Assembly (NCBI GenBank): GCA_031274465.1 | Contig: JAISQC010000267.1 | Location: forward strand, 1-6,886 | Length of the DNA: 6,886 nucleotides | From: Synergistaceae bacterium | GTDB lineage: Bacteria; Synergistota; Synergistia; Synergistales; Synergistaceae | Direction of reading: 5' to 3' | In this document: piece after piece, positions 1-6,309 of the stretch | Numbering within the stretch: position 1 is the first letter of the stretch | How the letters are laid out: each line of letters begins with the position of its first letter | Made by a program: the position numbers and the translations under genes | Notes under the pieces: model-generated | What the model saw: only the letters and a program-made list of their open reading frames with translations | Told to the model about the DNA's origin: nothing | Database searches by the model: none

Positions 1-108
1 TAATTCATGCAATGGCATTTCTGCCATGGCTTTCTCAACTTGGCTTATGATTGCTTCCTTGGATTCAAGGCTCATCGCGTCACGCAAATCCGCAAATTTT
101 TTTGTCAT
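1..108 (-). CDS. HigA/XRE-like antitoxin, N-terminal fragment (partial)
   Basis: An ATG at 108-106 opens a frame that runs without a stop to the window edge (36 codons visible). GGAGG at 118-122, nine bases upstream, is a good ribosome binding site. The protein begins MTKKFADLRDAMS and reaches AEMPLHEL. A short charged helix followed by a (M)PLHELR-like motif is what I know from the N-terminus of HigA-type antitoxins, in which an XRE helix-turn-helix follows immediately. That helix-turn-helix would lie outside the window, so the family call rests on a short stretch. Such antitoxins usually follow a RelE/HigB-type toxin gene in the same operon; no toxin precedes this one, since the upstream neighbour is an Rpn-type nuclease ending 110 bases away. 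It may be a solitary regulator, or a pair in reversed order with the toxin beyond the edge. It is too short for the usual length threshold but looks real. Confidence 0.6.
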   Translation of the reverse strand, partial: MTKKFADLRDAMSLESKEAIISQVEKAMAEMPLHEL

Positions 109-129
109 ATCCGTTCACCTCCCATGCCT

Positions 130-135
130 ATCATA
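130..135 (-). promoter_or_regulatory. Candidate -10 box for the antitoxin-like gene
   Basis: The minus strand reads TATGAT, one mismatch from the TATAAT consensus, 21 bases before the ATG at 108. The predicted leader would be short and would carry the GGAGG ribosome binding site. No clear TTGACA-like -35 box is seen at 16-18 bases spacing, so this is only a candidate. If real, the antitoxin-like gene is transcribed separately from the nuclease gene upstream. Confidence 0.35.
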
Positions 136-218
136 TTCGTAGCTATGAGACGGGCGATCAGCAATAATAATTGATTCGGCGGACAGAGTTTTACCCCTCC
201 CGCAGTTTTTCCGTTATT

Positions 219-1097
219 TCAGCTCAAAGCCAGAATATCGCCCTCGTCGAGACCTGTACACTCCTCAATTGTTTCGACAGGAATACCTTTGGCGAGCATT
301 TTTCGTGCGACTTCCATTTTGCCTTCTTCTTTTATATCCTCAATCGCCAATTTCCGCTGGACCTCGCTCATAGGCACCCACTGCATGTAAAATTCCCTCC
401 TCAGTTCCGCGCTTATATCGCCGCTTCTCACGTTAAGAATATTGCCGATGAATTTCATGATAAACCTTCTGCGCTTCATATCATAATCCCGCTCGCGCAG
501 GATGTTCAATAGCTCTCGCACATATTTCTCGCGGTTCGGGGCTTTGCCTTTGGCGGCTATCATCATCCGCGCCCCGAGAACCACCGGCGCGAACGCGCGC
601 CCGTCCCGCCTCAATTCTTCGATGTCGTGGCTAAGGATATGGTACGTATTGTACCTGAACGACAGTTCCACACCGTAGCAGGAGTACAGATATTCGTTCC
701 TGTCCTTCGCGCCTCCGGTGAATATGGCTAGCGCCGTTATCTTTTCCTTGAAACTGTCGCTCATGCGGTAGAATGTCTGGAAAACCCTCAAGGCAAACTC
801 TTCGTCGTCCTCGTGCTGTTGTTCCACAAACAGGCCGACTTTTCTCGATTCGCCGCCCATGACCGGCACGGAAAAACACAAATCGGTTATCCTCATTCCT
901 TTGTCGCCCTCGGAATCCAGGACAGGGAATGCGTCCATTGCCTTCGCTATTTCCCTGGACGCATCACGATCCTTGGCAAGATCGGGCAAAAAGAAAGCTA
1001 TCGCATCGTCTATTCCATCAGAAAGCACCCGCTTCCATGCCGCGTCGATGTAATGTCCCTTTGTGTTTTGTTCGCCGTCCGGCTGTGAAATGTCCAT
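219..1097 (-). CDS. Rpn/PD-(D/E)XK nuclease family protein (transposase-like, COG5464 type)
   Basis: The 292-residue protein has the layout of the Rpn (recombination-promoting nuclease) / PD-(D/E)XK nuclease family often annotated as a putative transposase. Near the N-terminus, HYIDAAWKRVLSD (15-27) matches the family's opening helix. The core shows D72 in RITDL, then E92-x-Q94 in LFVEQQHEDD, which fits the D...E-x-Q catalytic pattern, so the nuclease site looks intact. The C-terminus (about 258-292, EGKMEVARKMLAKG and on to TGLDEGDIL) is the small helical repeat module that commonly ends these proteins. The ATG at 1097 is supported by GGAGG eight bases upstream (1106-1110). A TATAAT lies at 1121-1126. 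Family members are linked to RecA-independent recombination and DNA cleavage, and some to phage defence; the role here is unknown. The gene stands apart from the metabolic cluster and has no terminal repeats suggesting an intact insertion sequence. Confidence 0.85.
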   Translation of the reverse strand: MDISQPDGEQNTKGHYIDAAWKRVLSDGIDDAIAFFLPDLAKDRDASREIAKAMDAFPVLDSEGDKGMRITDLCFSVPVMGGESRKVGLFVEQQHEDDEEFALRVFQTFYRMSDSFKEKITALAIFTGGAKDRNEYLYSCYGVELSFRYNTYHILSHDIEELRRDGRAFAPVVLGARMMIAAKGKAPNREKYVRELLNILRERDYDMKRRRFIMKFIGNILNVRSGDISAELRREFYMQWVPMSEVQRKLAIEDIKEEGKMEVARKMLAKGIPVETIEECTGLDEGDILALS

Positions 1098-1226
1098 GAT
1101 AATCGCCTCCTTTCCCGGGCATTATACCAAGCCCCCAGTTATTTTGCCTCGCCTCTTTGGGGGAGGGGGACAGGATGGCGGTGGTGGGGGTGCCTAGATG
1201 CGCGCAAGCACTCCCTCATTCGCAAC
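1098..1226. other. Intergenic region with G-rich (+) / C-rich (-) tract
   Basis: No gene is supported in this stretch between the kinase operon and the nuclease. Besides the TATAAT and ribosome binding site of the nuclease, it holds a strongly skewed tract at 1159-1190: two runs of five G separated by one A, and a third run of five G after a GG-rich spacer, on the plus strand. In transcripts reading out of the kinase gene this appears as a C-rich, G-poor segment. It could be a Rho-loading site or, as DNA, a partial G-quadruplex; neither is proven. Confidence 0.45.
1121..1126 (-). promoter_or_regulatory. Candidate -10 box of the nuclease gene
   Basis: The minus strand carries a perfect TATAAT in the context TTGGTATAATG, 23 bases upstream of the nuclease ATG. 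The -35 region at 16-18 bases spacing (around AGGCAA/GGCAAA) is poor. The short leader then contains the AAAGGAGG ribosome binding site. Its position in an intergenic region and the exact hexamer make it a plausible promoter for the nuclease gene alone. Confidence 0.55.
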
Positions 1227-1254
1227 GCGACAGCCCCTTCGAGGGGGCTGTCGC
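1227..1254 (-). terminator. GC-rich hairpin after the kinase gene, probable terminator
   Basis: An 11-bp perfect inverted repeat (GCGACAGCCCC at 1227-1237 and GGGGCTGTCGC at 1244-1254) encloses a six-base loop, starting 26 bases after the stop codon of the kinase gene. On the minus strand, the strand of the operon, the tail is GTTGCGAATG and lacks a T-run. On the plus strand the tail is T-rich (TTATCTTTTATTTT), so an intrinsic terminator would look better in the plus direction, where no gene reads towards it. Position favours a role at the end of the kinase operon, perhaps with Rho. Confidence 0.6.
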
Positions 1255-1280
1255 AGTTTGCCTTATCTTTTATTTTGCCT

Positions 1281-2846
1281 TCAGCGGTATTTTTCCTGGA
1301 AGCCTTTTACCGCGTCGAACGCTTTCCCGGACAGGGCGTGGTAAACGGTCCTCCACGTCTGGTACGCGTCCTCGTAGCGCGACGCTATGTCGGGGTTCGG
1401 CTCGTAGCGCTTGGTCACGTTGACCATGTTGTCGGCAGCCTCTTCGAAGTTCTTGTAAACGCCGACTCCGACCGCGGCTACCATGGCGCAGCCGAGCGCG
1501 GTCGCTTCCTCCTGCGCGACGGTTTCGCAGGGCCTGTTGTAAATATCGGCCTGCATCTGGCACCAGTACTCGGAACGGGAGATGCCGCCCGTCAGGCGCA
1601 CCACGTTGTATTCGGGGACGTTGCCAGCCACCATGGCGTCGAGCATGTCGCGTATGTCGAAACAGATGCCCTCCATGACAGCCCTGACCAGATCGTTGCG
1701 GGTGTGGGCGAACGTCATCCCCACGAAGGTGGCCCTTGCGTTGGCCTCGTAGTTTGGAGTGTTGGCGCCCTGCAGATATGGGAGGAAGAAGCACCCGTTG
1801 GCGCCGGGCACCGACTTTTTGGAGGAAGTGGTCATAAAATCATACACTTCCAGCCCGAGGTATTTCGCCGCCAGCTCCTCGACGTCGCAGAACTCGCCCT
1901 TGAACCATTTGAACGCGCTTCCTGCCGAATTCGCCTGGCCTTCCATGACCCATGCGCCGTCCGGAGTGCCGAGGACGTAACATTTCTTCGCCGGGTCCCG
2001 CAGGAGCTTCTTCGATTTGCCCGCAGTGATGCCGGCCGTGCTTCCGCTGGCATACCCGATGCCCTCCCTGACGCAGCCGCAGCCAAGGCATCCCGACTGC
2101 TGGTCGCCCGTGCCCATGACCAAGGGGGTGCCGACCGCGAGCCCCGTCTTTTCGGCCACAAAGGGCGTGACCTGGCCTATCACTTCGCCGCTCTTGCGCA
2201 GTGGGGCCAATTTTTTGTAATCGACCCCGAAGACGTCGCAGAGCTTCTGGCTGTACTGGAAGTTCTCGTCGTTCAGCTGGAGCCACGGAGTGTCGTTGAA
2301 ATCGTCGTAATAATCGTCGGCGCCATAGGCCTTCGTCAAGAGGCCCATCATGGTGTGGATTCTCGTCGCGTTTTCGTAGGCTTCGGGCATGTTCTTTTTT
2401 ACCCACTGCAGCTTCCCGGACGGGAAGACGCCGCCAAGGGGCATCCCGCAGATATCGTACAGTTCGTCCGGCGTCATGCCGCGGGCTTTCAGTTGATCGA
2501 CCATCGAGGGCAGCATTTCAGCGCTCCTGAGGTCCTGCCAGATGATGATCGGGGTCGTGAAATTGCCTTCCTTGTCCCTGGTCACCATCGTGCATCGGAA
2601 CATGTCGAAACTTACGCCCGCCACTTCCTCAGGGTCGATGCCGCTTTTTTTGATGGCGATCTTGGTCGTCTCGTAGAGGTTTTCTATCAGCGTCGGCCCG
2701 TCGCACTCCACCCGCCCAACCCCGGGATACGTCAGCGGGTTCATGATTTGCCCCAGCCCGACCAGGTTGCCCTTGAAATCGAAAATGACCGTCCTGCTGC
2801 TTGTGGTGCCGCAATCAACGCCTATCAGATATTTTTTGTCCTTCAT
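1281..2846 (-). CDS. FGGY-family carbohydrate kinase (xylulokinase/glycerol-kinase superfamily)
   Basis: The 521-residue protein has both halves of an FGGY sugar kinase. It should transfer the ATP gamma-phosphate to a hydroxyl of a sugar, polyol or sugar acid in the cytoplasm. The first ATP-binding motif DCGTTSSR (11-18) resembles glycerol kinase; IIWQDLRS follows at about 101-108. GTGDQQSG supplies the expected catalytic base, Asp248. SGSTAG (267-272) and the adenosine motif GGISRSEYW (420-428) are the C-terminal ATPase elements. Overall it looks closer to xylulokinase-like members; the substrate cannot be read from sequence. An unusual CLGCGC run (253-258) directly follows the catalytic motif. 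I chose the ATG at 2846 because GGGAGGGG (2852-2859) sits five bases upstream; an in-frame ATG at 2861 would place that site inside the gene. It is last in a cluster with two flavin oxidoreductases and DUF1667, 60 bases after the latter. Confidence 0.9.
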   Translation of the reverse strand: MKDKKYLIGVDCGTTSSRTVIFDFKGNLVGLGQIMNPLTYPGVGRVECDGPTLIENLYETTKIAIKKSGIDPEEVAGVSFDMFRCTMVTRDKEGNFTTPIIIWQDLRSAEMLPSMVDQLKARGMTPDELYDICGMPLGGVFPSGKLQWVKKNMPEAYENATRIHTMMGLLTKAYGADDYYDDFNDTPWLQLNDENFQYSQKLCDVFGVDYKKLAPLRKSGEVIGQVTPFVAEKTGLAVGTPLVMGTGDQQSGCLGCGCVREGIGYASGSTAGITAGKSKKLLRDPAKKCYVLGTPDGAWVMEGQANSAGSAFKWFKGEFCDVEELAAKYLGLEVYDFMTTSSKKSVPGANGCFFLPYLQGANTPNYEANARATFVGMTFAHTRNDLVRAVMEGICFDIRDMLDAMVAGNVPEYNVVRLTGGISRSEYWCQMQADIYNRPCETVAQEEATALGCAMVAAVGVGVYKNFEEAADNMVNVTKRYEPNPDIASRYEDAYQTWRTVYHALSGKAFDAVKGFQEKYR

Positions 2847-2906
2847 ATTTTCCCCTCCCATACTATGTGTATATACTAACGCCAGTGGTATGACATGGAA
2901 CGCTTT
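2847..2906 (-). promoter_or_regulatory. Kinase leader: ribosome binding site and AT-rich spacer
   Basis: The 60 bases between the DUF1667 stop and the kinase start include a strong ribosome binding site (GGGAGGGG, 2852-2859) and an AT-rich patch containing the palindrome GTATATAC (2870-2877). TATATA/TAGTAT could serve as a -10 element, but no matching -35 box is evident. The simplest reading is a within-operon spacer; an internal promoter is possible but weakly supported. Confidence 0.4.
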
Positions 2907-3269
2907 TCATGCCGCATCTATTGACTTTGTCGCTATTACGTCTACATCGGTTCCCGCAACGTTTTTTACTATTACGTCTCCGATTTTCACAGGGGCACTT
3001 ACGGCAATTCCTTTCAGGGAAGCAATACAATCGAAAATTTTGTCTTTTTTAATACTTTCCTTCGTTTTCACCGATAGAATCGGAATCTCACCGTCTACGA
3101 CCCTCACTATGGATGTAACGATCCGCCTCGGATCCACGACCTCCTTTTCCGCGTATTTCTTGCCGCGAGCACAAGAATAACCGGCCACTTCCGTCACGAT
3201 GCCATTTTCCAGCGCGACGGAAACGCTGCAACCCATCGGGCATACGATGCAAGTCAACGTTGTAATCAC
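2907..3269 (-). CDS. DUF1667 family protein, four-cysteine iron-sulfur candidate
   Basis: The 120-residue protein matches DUF1667, a small family that recurrently follows GlpA-like and pyridine-nucleotide-type flavoproteins in anaerobes (for example the glycerol cluster of Thermotoga). The N-terminal TCIVCPMGCSV gives C7-x2-C10-x3-C14, with C33 in YSCARGKKY. This spacing recalls the [4Fe-4S] motif at the N-terminus of molybdopterin oxidoreductases, so a role as electron-transfer subunit for the two flavoproteins is likely but inferred. The rest (about 40-120) has no catalytic motif I recognise. The start is a GTG at 3269; GGAG in AAGGAG (3280-3285), inside the end of the preceding gene, serves as ribosome binding site, and the gap of seven bases implies translational coupling. 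An ATG two bases upstream is followed at once by TGA and cannot be used. The second half is clearly more AT-rich than its neighbours. Confidence 0.85.
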   Translation of the reverse strand: MITTLTCIVCPMGCSVSVALENGIVTEVAGYSCARGKKYAEKEVVDPRRIVTSIVRVVDGEIPILSVKTKESIKKDKIFDCIASLKGIAVSAPVKIGDVIVKNVAGTDVDVIATKSIDAA

Positions 3270-3276
3270 ATGAGCT

Positions 3277-4539
3277 CTACTCCTTTTCCACCTTTACGGT
3301 TATTTCCTTCAAGTCATCGCGCTTGGCAAGATCGGATTTTTTAAGCGTGACCTCCTCCATCTCTCCCGGAGTGAGTATCATTTTTTTGCTGCTTTGAACC
3401 TTGTCGCCGTCGAAATAAACGTTGAGGCAGTGCCCCCTGTAGACGTCGCGGACCCTGAATCTGATTTTGACGGTCCCTTCCGCCCTCTGCGGGTCGATAG
3501 TCCTTGGCACCGTATACGTCACGCCGTCGGCGGCCTTCACGGAAATTTGCCGCCCCGGGGCGGTGCGGGGTCCCCTCACGTGGCGCGCCGCGTTTTTGCC
3601 AGCGATCGCCGCCTCCTCGGAGACATAATCGACCAGGTCGTGGACGTGTAGGGCGTTGCCGCACGCGAACACGCCCGGCGCGCTCGTCTCGAAGATGTCG
3701 TTCACTATTGGGCTGTTAGTCACTGGGTCCATCGCGAGGTTTATCTTTTGCGACAGCTCGTTTTCCGGGATCAAGCCGACGGAGAGCAACAGCGTGTCGC
3801 AGGCGTAATATTCTTCCGTCCCCTCGATAGGCGCCCTGTTGCCGTCAACTTGCGCTATCGACACGCCTTCCACTCGGGTCCGCCCCTTTATGTCTACGAC
3901 GGTGTGGCTCAGTTTCAGCGGAATCCCAAAATCGTCGAGGCATTGGACGATATTCCTCTTGAGTCCGCTCGAGTAAGGCATTATCTCGGCCACCGCCTTT
4001 ACGACGGCCCCTTCGAGCGTCAGGCGGCGGGCCATGATGAGGCCGATGTCCCCCGAGCCTAGGATGACTATCTCCTTTCCGGGCATGTAGCCTTCTATGT
4101 TGATCAGGCGCTGCGCGGTGCCGGCGGAGTATATGCCTGCCGGCCTGTAGCCCGGGATGCTCAAGGCCCCTCTCGGGCGCTCCCTGCATCCCATCGCGAG
4201 TATCACGGACTCCGCTTTGATCTCGGTCAGCCCGTCTGAGGAATTCATGACGGTGATTTCCTTGCGCTCGTTTATGTCGAGCACCATGGTGTTCAGCATG
4301 CATCTGATGCCGAGCCGGTCCACCTCATCGACGAACCGCGCGGCATATTCGGGCCCGGTCAGTTCCTCGTTGAACGTGTGAAGGCCGAATCCGTTGTGGA
4401 TGCATTGATTCAATATCCCGCCGAGCCTGTTGTCGCGGTCTATGATCAACACGCCGTCAACGCCATGTTTCTTTGCGGCCGCCGCTGCGGCCAGCCCCGC
4501 AGGGCCTCCGCCGATAACCGCTATCTCACAGGTTTCCAT
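3277..4539 (-). CDS. FAD/NAD(P)-dependent oxidoreductase, GlpB-position subunit
   Basis: The 420-residue flavoprotein has a Rossmann FAD-binding motif at the N-terminus (VIGGGPAG, 8-15). A second dinucleotide motif (VILGSGDIG, 158-166) is expected to bind NAD(P). The flavin-closing motif GVFACGNALHVHDLVD lies at 289-304. GCRERPRGA (118-125) is typical of the sarcosine-oxidase-alpha / HcnB-like branch. No CxxxxC redox disulfide is present, so it is not a lipoamide-dehydrogenase-type enzyme. A C-terminal domain of about 90 residues (330-420) follows. In this gene arrangement such proteins are thought to pass electrons between the GlpA-like dehydrogenase and NAD(P) or another carrier. The ATG at 4539 is supported by GAGG six bases upstream (4546-4549). 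It lies 74 bases after the GlpA-like gene and seven bases before DUF1667, consistent with one operon. The true electron acceptor is unknown. Confidence 0.88.
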   Translation of the reverse strand: METCEIAVIGGGPAGLAAAAAAKKHGVDGVLIIDRDNRLGGILNQCIHNGFGLHTFNEELTGPEYAARFVDEVDRLGIRCMLNTMVLDINERKEITVMNSSDGLTEIKAESVILAMGCRERPRGALSIPGYRPAGIYSAGTAQRLINIEGYMPGKEIVILGSGDIGLIMARRLTLEGAVVKAVAEIMPYSSGLKRNIVQCLDDFGIPLKLSHTVVDIKGRTRVEGVSIAQVDGNRAPIEGTEEYYACDTLLLSVGLIPENELSQKINLAMDPVTNSPIVNDIFETSAPGVFACGNALHVHDLVDYVSEEAAIAGKNAARHVRGPRTAPGRQISVKAADGVTYTVPRTIDPQRAEGTVKIRFRVRDVYRGHCLNVYFDGDKVQSSKKMILTPGEMEEVTLKKSDLAKRDDLKEITVKVEKE

Positions 4540-4613
4540 CGCGCGCCTCGTTTCCGCCCGTCCGCTTTGGGGCAGTGATCAGCCGCTTCATGAATGAATC
4601 GAAGCTTTGTCCG

Positions 4614-6068
4614 TCATTTGTCGCATTCCGTTACCATCCATGAGCCGGAGCCCTTTTTCGTCACGTCGGACATTTTTATTCCAAGCTCCCTTGAAAGTAT
4701 GGCCATCACCTTAGGCGTGCAGAAACCGCCCTGACAGCGGCCCATGCCAGCCCTCGTCCGCCTCTTTACGGAATCGAGCGACCTCGCGCCGAGGGGCCTG
4801 TGGATGGCGTCCAATATCTCGCCCTCGGTTATAGTCTCGCATCGGCACACGACGTTGCCGTAGCGCGGCGCCTCGCGGACGAGCGCCTTCTTTTCCTCCC
4901 GCGTCAGATGGTCGAATCTGGTCACGCCCCTGCGTTTGGAGATGAAACGGTCCTTTTTGGGCAGGGACATCTTTTCCGCGATGATTTCCGACAGCATCTC
5001 GCCGATGGCGGGGGAGCAGGTGAGGCCCGGAGACTCTATGCCGGCCGCGTCAAAAAAGCGCTCGGCGTCCGGCGGCTCGCCTATGATGAAGTCATGGCGG
5101 TCCTCATGGGGCCTAAGCCCCGAGAAGGAGTTGATTACTTTGTTGAGGGGCAGCGGGACCTTGCAGAGATGGTTTGCCCTGACCTTGTCCGCCAGGTCGT
5201 CCAAAACGGCCTTCGTCGTGTTCACGGCCTCTTTGTCCTCGACGTCGTTCGCGCTCGGGCCAACGTACAAGTTCCCGTGGATCGTCGGCGCCGTCAGAAC
5301 GCCCTTGCCCATGGCGCCCGGCAGGGGGAACACGGACGTCCTGAAAATATCTCCCAATATCTTGTCGAATAAGAGGTATTCGCCCTTTCTCGCGGTGATC
5401 CTTATCTTGTCCCCGCTCACCATGTTGTGGAACTTATCCGCGTAAACGCCTGCCGCGTTCACGACGGCCACAGCCGATATGTCGCCCCGGTTCGTCCTGA
5501 CCCTGTAGCCGGTGCCGGTTTTTTCGACGCTCAGCGCCTCTGTTTCTAAACGAAATTCGACTCCGTTGATGTTCGCGTTTTCAGCCATCGCTATCGCAAG
5601 GTTGAACGGGCAGATGACGCCCCCCGTCGGAGCGTATAGGGCCGCAACCGTTTTATCCGTGAGGTTTGGCTCCATCTCCAGCACTTCGCCGCGCTCCAAT
5701 ATCCTGACGCCCGGGACGCCGTTTTTTATCCCCTGGTCCAGAAGCGCGTCGAGCTTGTCCCTTTCATTCTCGTTGGTGCAGACCACGAGGGCCCCGTTCA
5801 TTTTTACCGGGAAGTCCAATTCTTCGGCTTTCTCCCACATGAGCCTGTTTCCCACCGTATTGAGTTGGGCCATGAGCGACCCGGGCTTGGCGTCAAAGCC
5901 GGAGTGGATGACGCCGCTGTTTCCCTTGGAGGTTCCGGACGCCACGTCGTCGCCTTTTTCTATCACGCAAGCGCTCACCTGAAATTTCGACAGTTCCCTT
6001 GCGATGCAGCAGCCCGTAACCCCAGCTCCGATTATCACGACTTCGTATGTATTGCTTATGTCGTCCAC
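4614..6068 (-). CDS. GlpA-like FAD-dependent dehydrogenase with C-terminal BFD [2Fe-2S] domain
   Basis: Counted from the GTG at 6068 the protein has 484 residues. It starts with a Rossmann FAD motif (VVIIGAGVTG, 10-19) followed by a D-amino-acid-oxidase-type fold, including SKGNSGVIHSGFD (about 47-59). It ends with a BFD-like ferredoxin domain holding C408-x-C410 and C445-x4-C450, the [2Fe-2S] pattern of GlpA-type anaerobic glycerol-3-phosphate dehydrogenases. It should oxidise the hydroxyl of a phosphorylated polyol or hydroxy acid to a ketone and feed electrons to the neighbouring flavoprotein and DUF1667 subunits. The substrate need not be glycerol-3-phosphate. An upstream in-frame ATG at 6089 would add seven residues, but it has no ribosome binding site, and GGGGAGGGAGGA (6069-6080) would then be coding; that purine run sits right before the GTG with GGAGG at five bases spacing. 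The second oxidoreductase follows after 74 bases. Confidence 0.88.
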   Translation of the reverse strand: MDDISNTYEVVIIGAGVTGCCIARELSKFQVSACVIEKGDDVASGTSKGNSGVIHSGFDAKPGSLMAQLNTVGNRLMWEKAEELDFPVKMNGALVVCTNENERDKLDALLDQGIKNGVPGVRILERGEVLEMEPNLTDKTVAALYAPTGGVICPFNLAIAMAENANINGVEFRLETEALSVEKTGTGYRVRTNRGDISAVAVVNAAGVYADKFHNMVSGDKIRITARKGEYLLFDKILGDIFRTSVFPLPGAMGKGVLTAPTIHGNLYVGPSANDVEDKEAVNTTKAVLDDLADKVRANHLCKVPLPLNKVINSFSGLRPHEDRHDFIIGEPPDAERFFDAAGIESPGLTCSPAIGEMLSEIIAEKMSLPKKDRFISKRRGVTRFDHLTREEKKALVREAPRYGNVVCRCETITEGEILDAIHRPLGARSLDSVKRRTRAGMGRCQGGFCTPKVMAILSRELGIKMSDVTKKGSGSWMVTECDK

Positions 6069-6080
6069 TCCTCCCTCCCC
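6069..6080 (-). promoter_or_regulatory. Ribosome binding site that decides the GlpA-like start
   Basis: The minus strand reads GGGGAGGGAGGA directly before a GTG at 6068. The GGAGG core at 6074-6078 has five bases spacing. No comparable site precedes the in-frame ATG at 6089, so the GTG is the preferred start. Confidence 0.6.
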
Positions 6081-6220
6081 AATATCCATAACTCATAGAC
6101 CGTTCGGGCGGTCCGAGGCGATCATGCAAGCGACTTTCGGCAAACGCGCCAACCGGCGCCCATCCGTGCCGCCGCGCGAAGCCACGCCATGCCTCAAGAA
6201 ATGGCGCGCCCGGATGATTT

Positions 6221-6232
6221 TTCTGATCAGAA
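6221..6232. promoter_or_regulatory. 12-base perfect palindrome, candidate operator
   Basis: TTCTGATCAGAA is a perfect 12-base palindrome in the noncoding region upstream of the GlpA-like gene. It lies about 40 bases downstream of a TATAGT that could be a -10 box (6271-6276). A dimeric repressor or activator site is a reasonable guess; the regulator is not in the window. Chance occurrence cannot be excluded for a single copy. Confidence 0.35.
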
Positions 6233-6270
6233 CACAGTTAATGTAAGGCAAGCGAGCAAATCAACGATAA

Positions 6271-6276
6271 ACTATA
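6271..6276 (-). promoter_or_regulatory. Weak candidate -10 box for the oxidoreductase-kinase operon
   Basis: The minus strand has TATAGT, one mismatch from consensus, in the most AT-rich part of the intergenic region. The nearest -35-like TTGAAT is only 13 bases upstream, too close for a standard sigma-70 promoter. If used, the leader to the GTG at 6068 would be close to 200 bases, long enough to hold regulatory structure. Confidence 0.25.
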
Positions 6277-6309
6277 AACAACAAAGAACATTCAAACAGT
6301 ATTTCATAT

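Larger units (their letters stand above)
6090..6309. other. Noncoding leader region of the oxidoreductase operon
   Basis: This part of the intergenic stretch between the RuBisCO-like and GlpA-like genes holds no supported gene. It changes from AT-rich (about 6230-6309) to GC-rich (about 6098-6215). In addition to the 12-base palindrome and weak -10 box, it has small inverted repeats: CGCCAT/ATGGCG (6185-6190 and 6201-6206), and GACCG/CGGTC (6098-6102 and 6109-6113) just before the GlpA-like start. These may be leader structures, but each is short. Confidence 0.4.

Noticed and set aside
219..1097. Intact insertion sequence around the transposase-like nuclease
   Set aside because: No terminal inverted repeats or flanking target duplications were seen, and Rpn-family proteins commonly occur as stand-alone genes.
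1840..2406. A long Arg/Gly/His-rich open frame on the minus strand within the kinase gene
   Set aside because: It overlaps the kinase in another frame and its composition reflects frame-shifted GC-rich codons. It has no family motif.
1275..2879. A 534-codon open frame on the plus strand opposite the kinase gene
   Set aside because: It mirrors the kinase gene, lacks recognisable motifs and has a His/Arg/Val-rich make-up typical of an antisense shadow. The kinase frame carries all FGGY motifs.
4540..4613. Possible small or broken gene between the two flavoprotein genes
   Set aside because: One minus frame reads plausibly (MKRLITAPKRTGG) but ends shortly inside the next gene and has no ribosome binding site. 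An ATGA overlap with the GlpA-like stop gives only nine codons. Treated as spacer.
6122..6190. A 22-codon minus-strand frame (MAWLRAAARMGAG...) upstream of the GlpA-like gene as a leader peptide
   Set aside because: The GAGG before its ATG is only one base away, too close for normal initiation, and there is no run of regulatory codons. It is most likely chance in GC-rich sequence.
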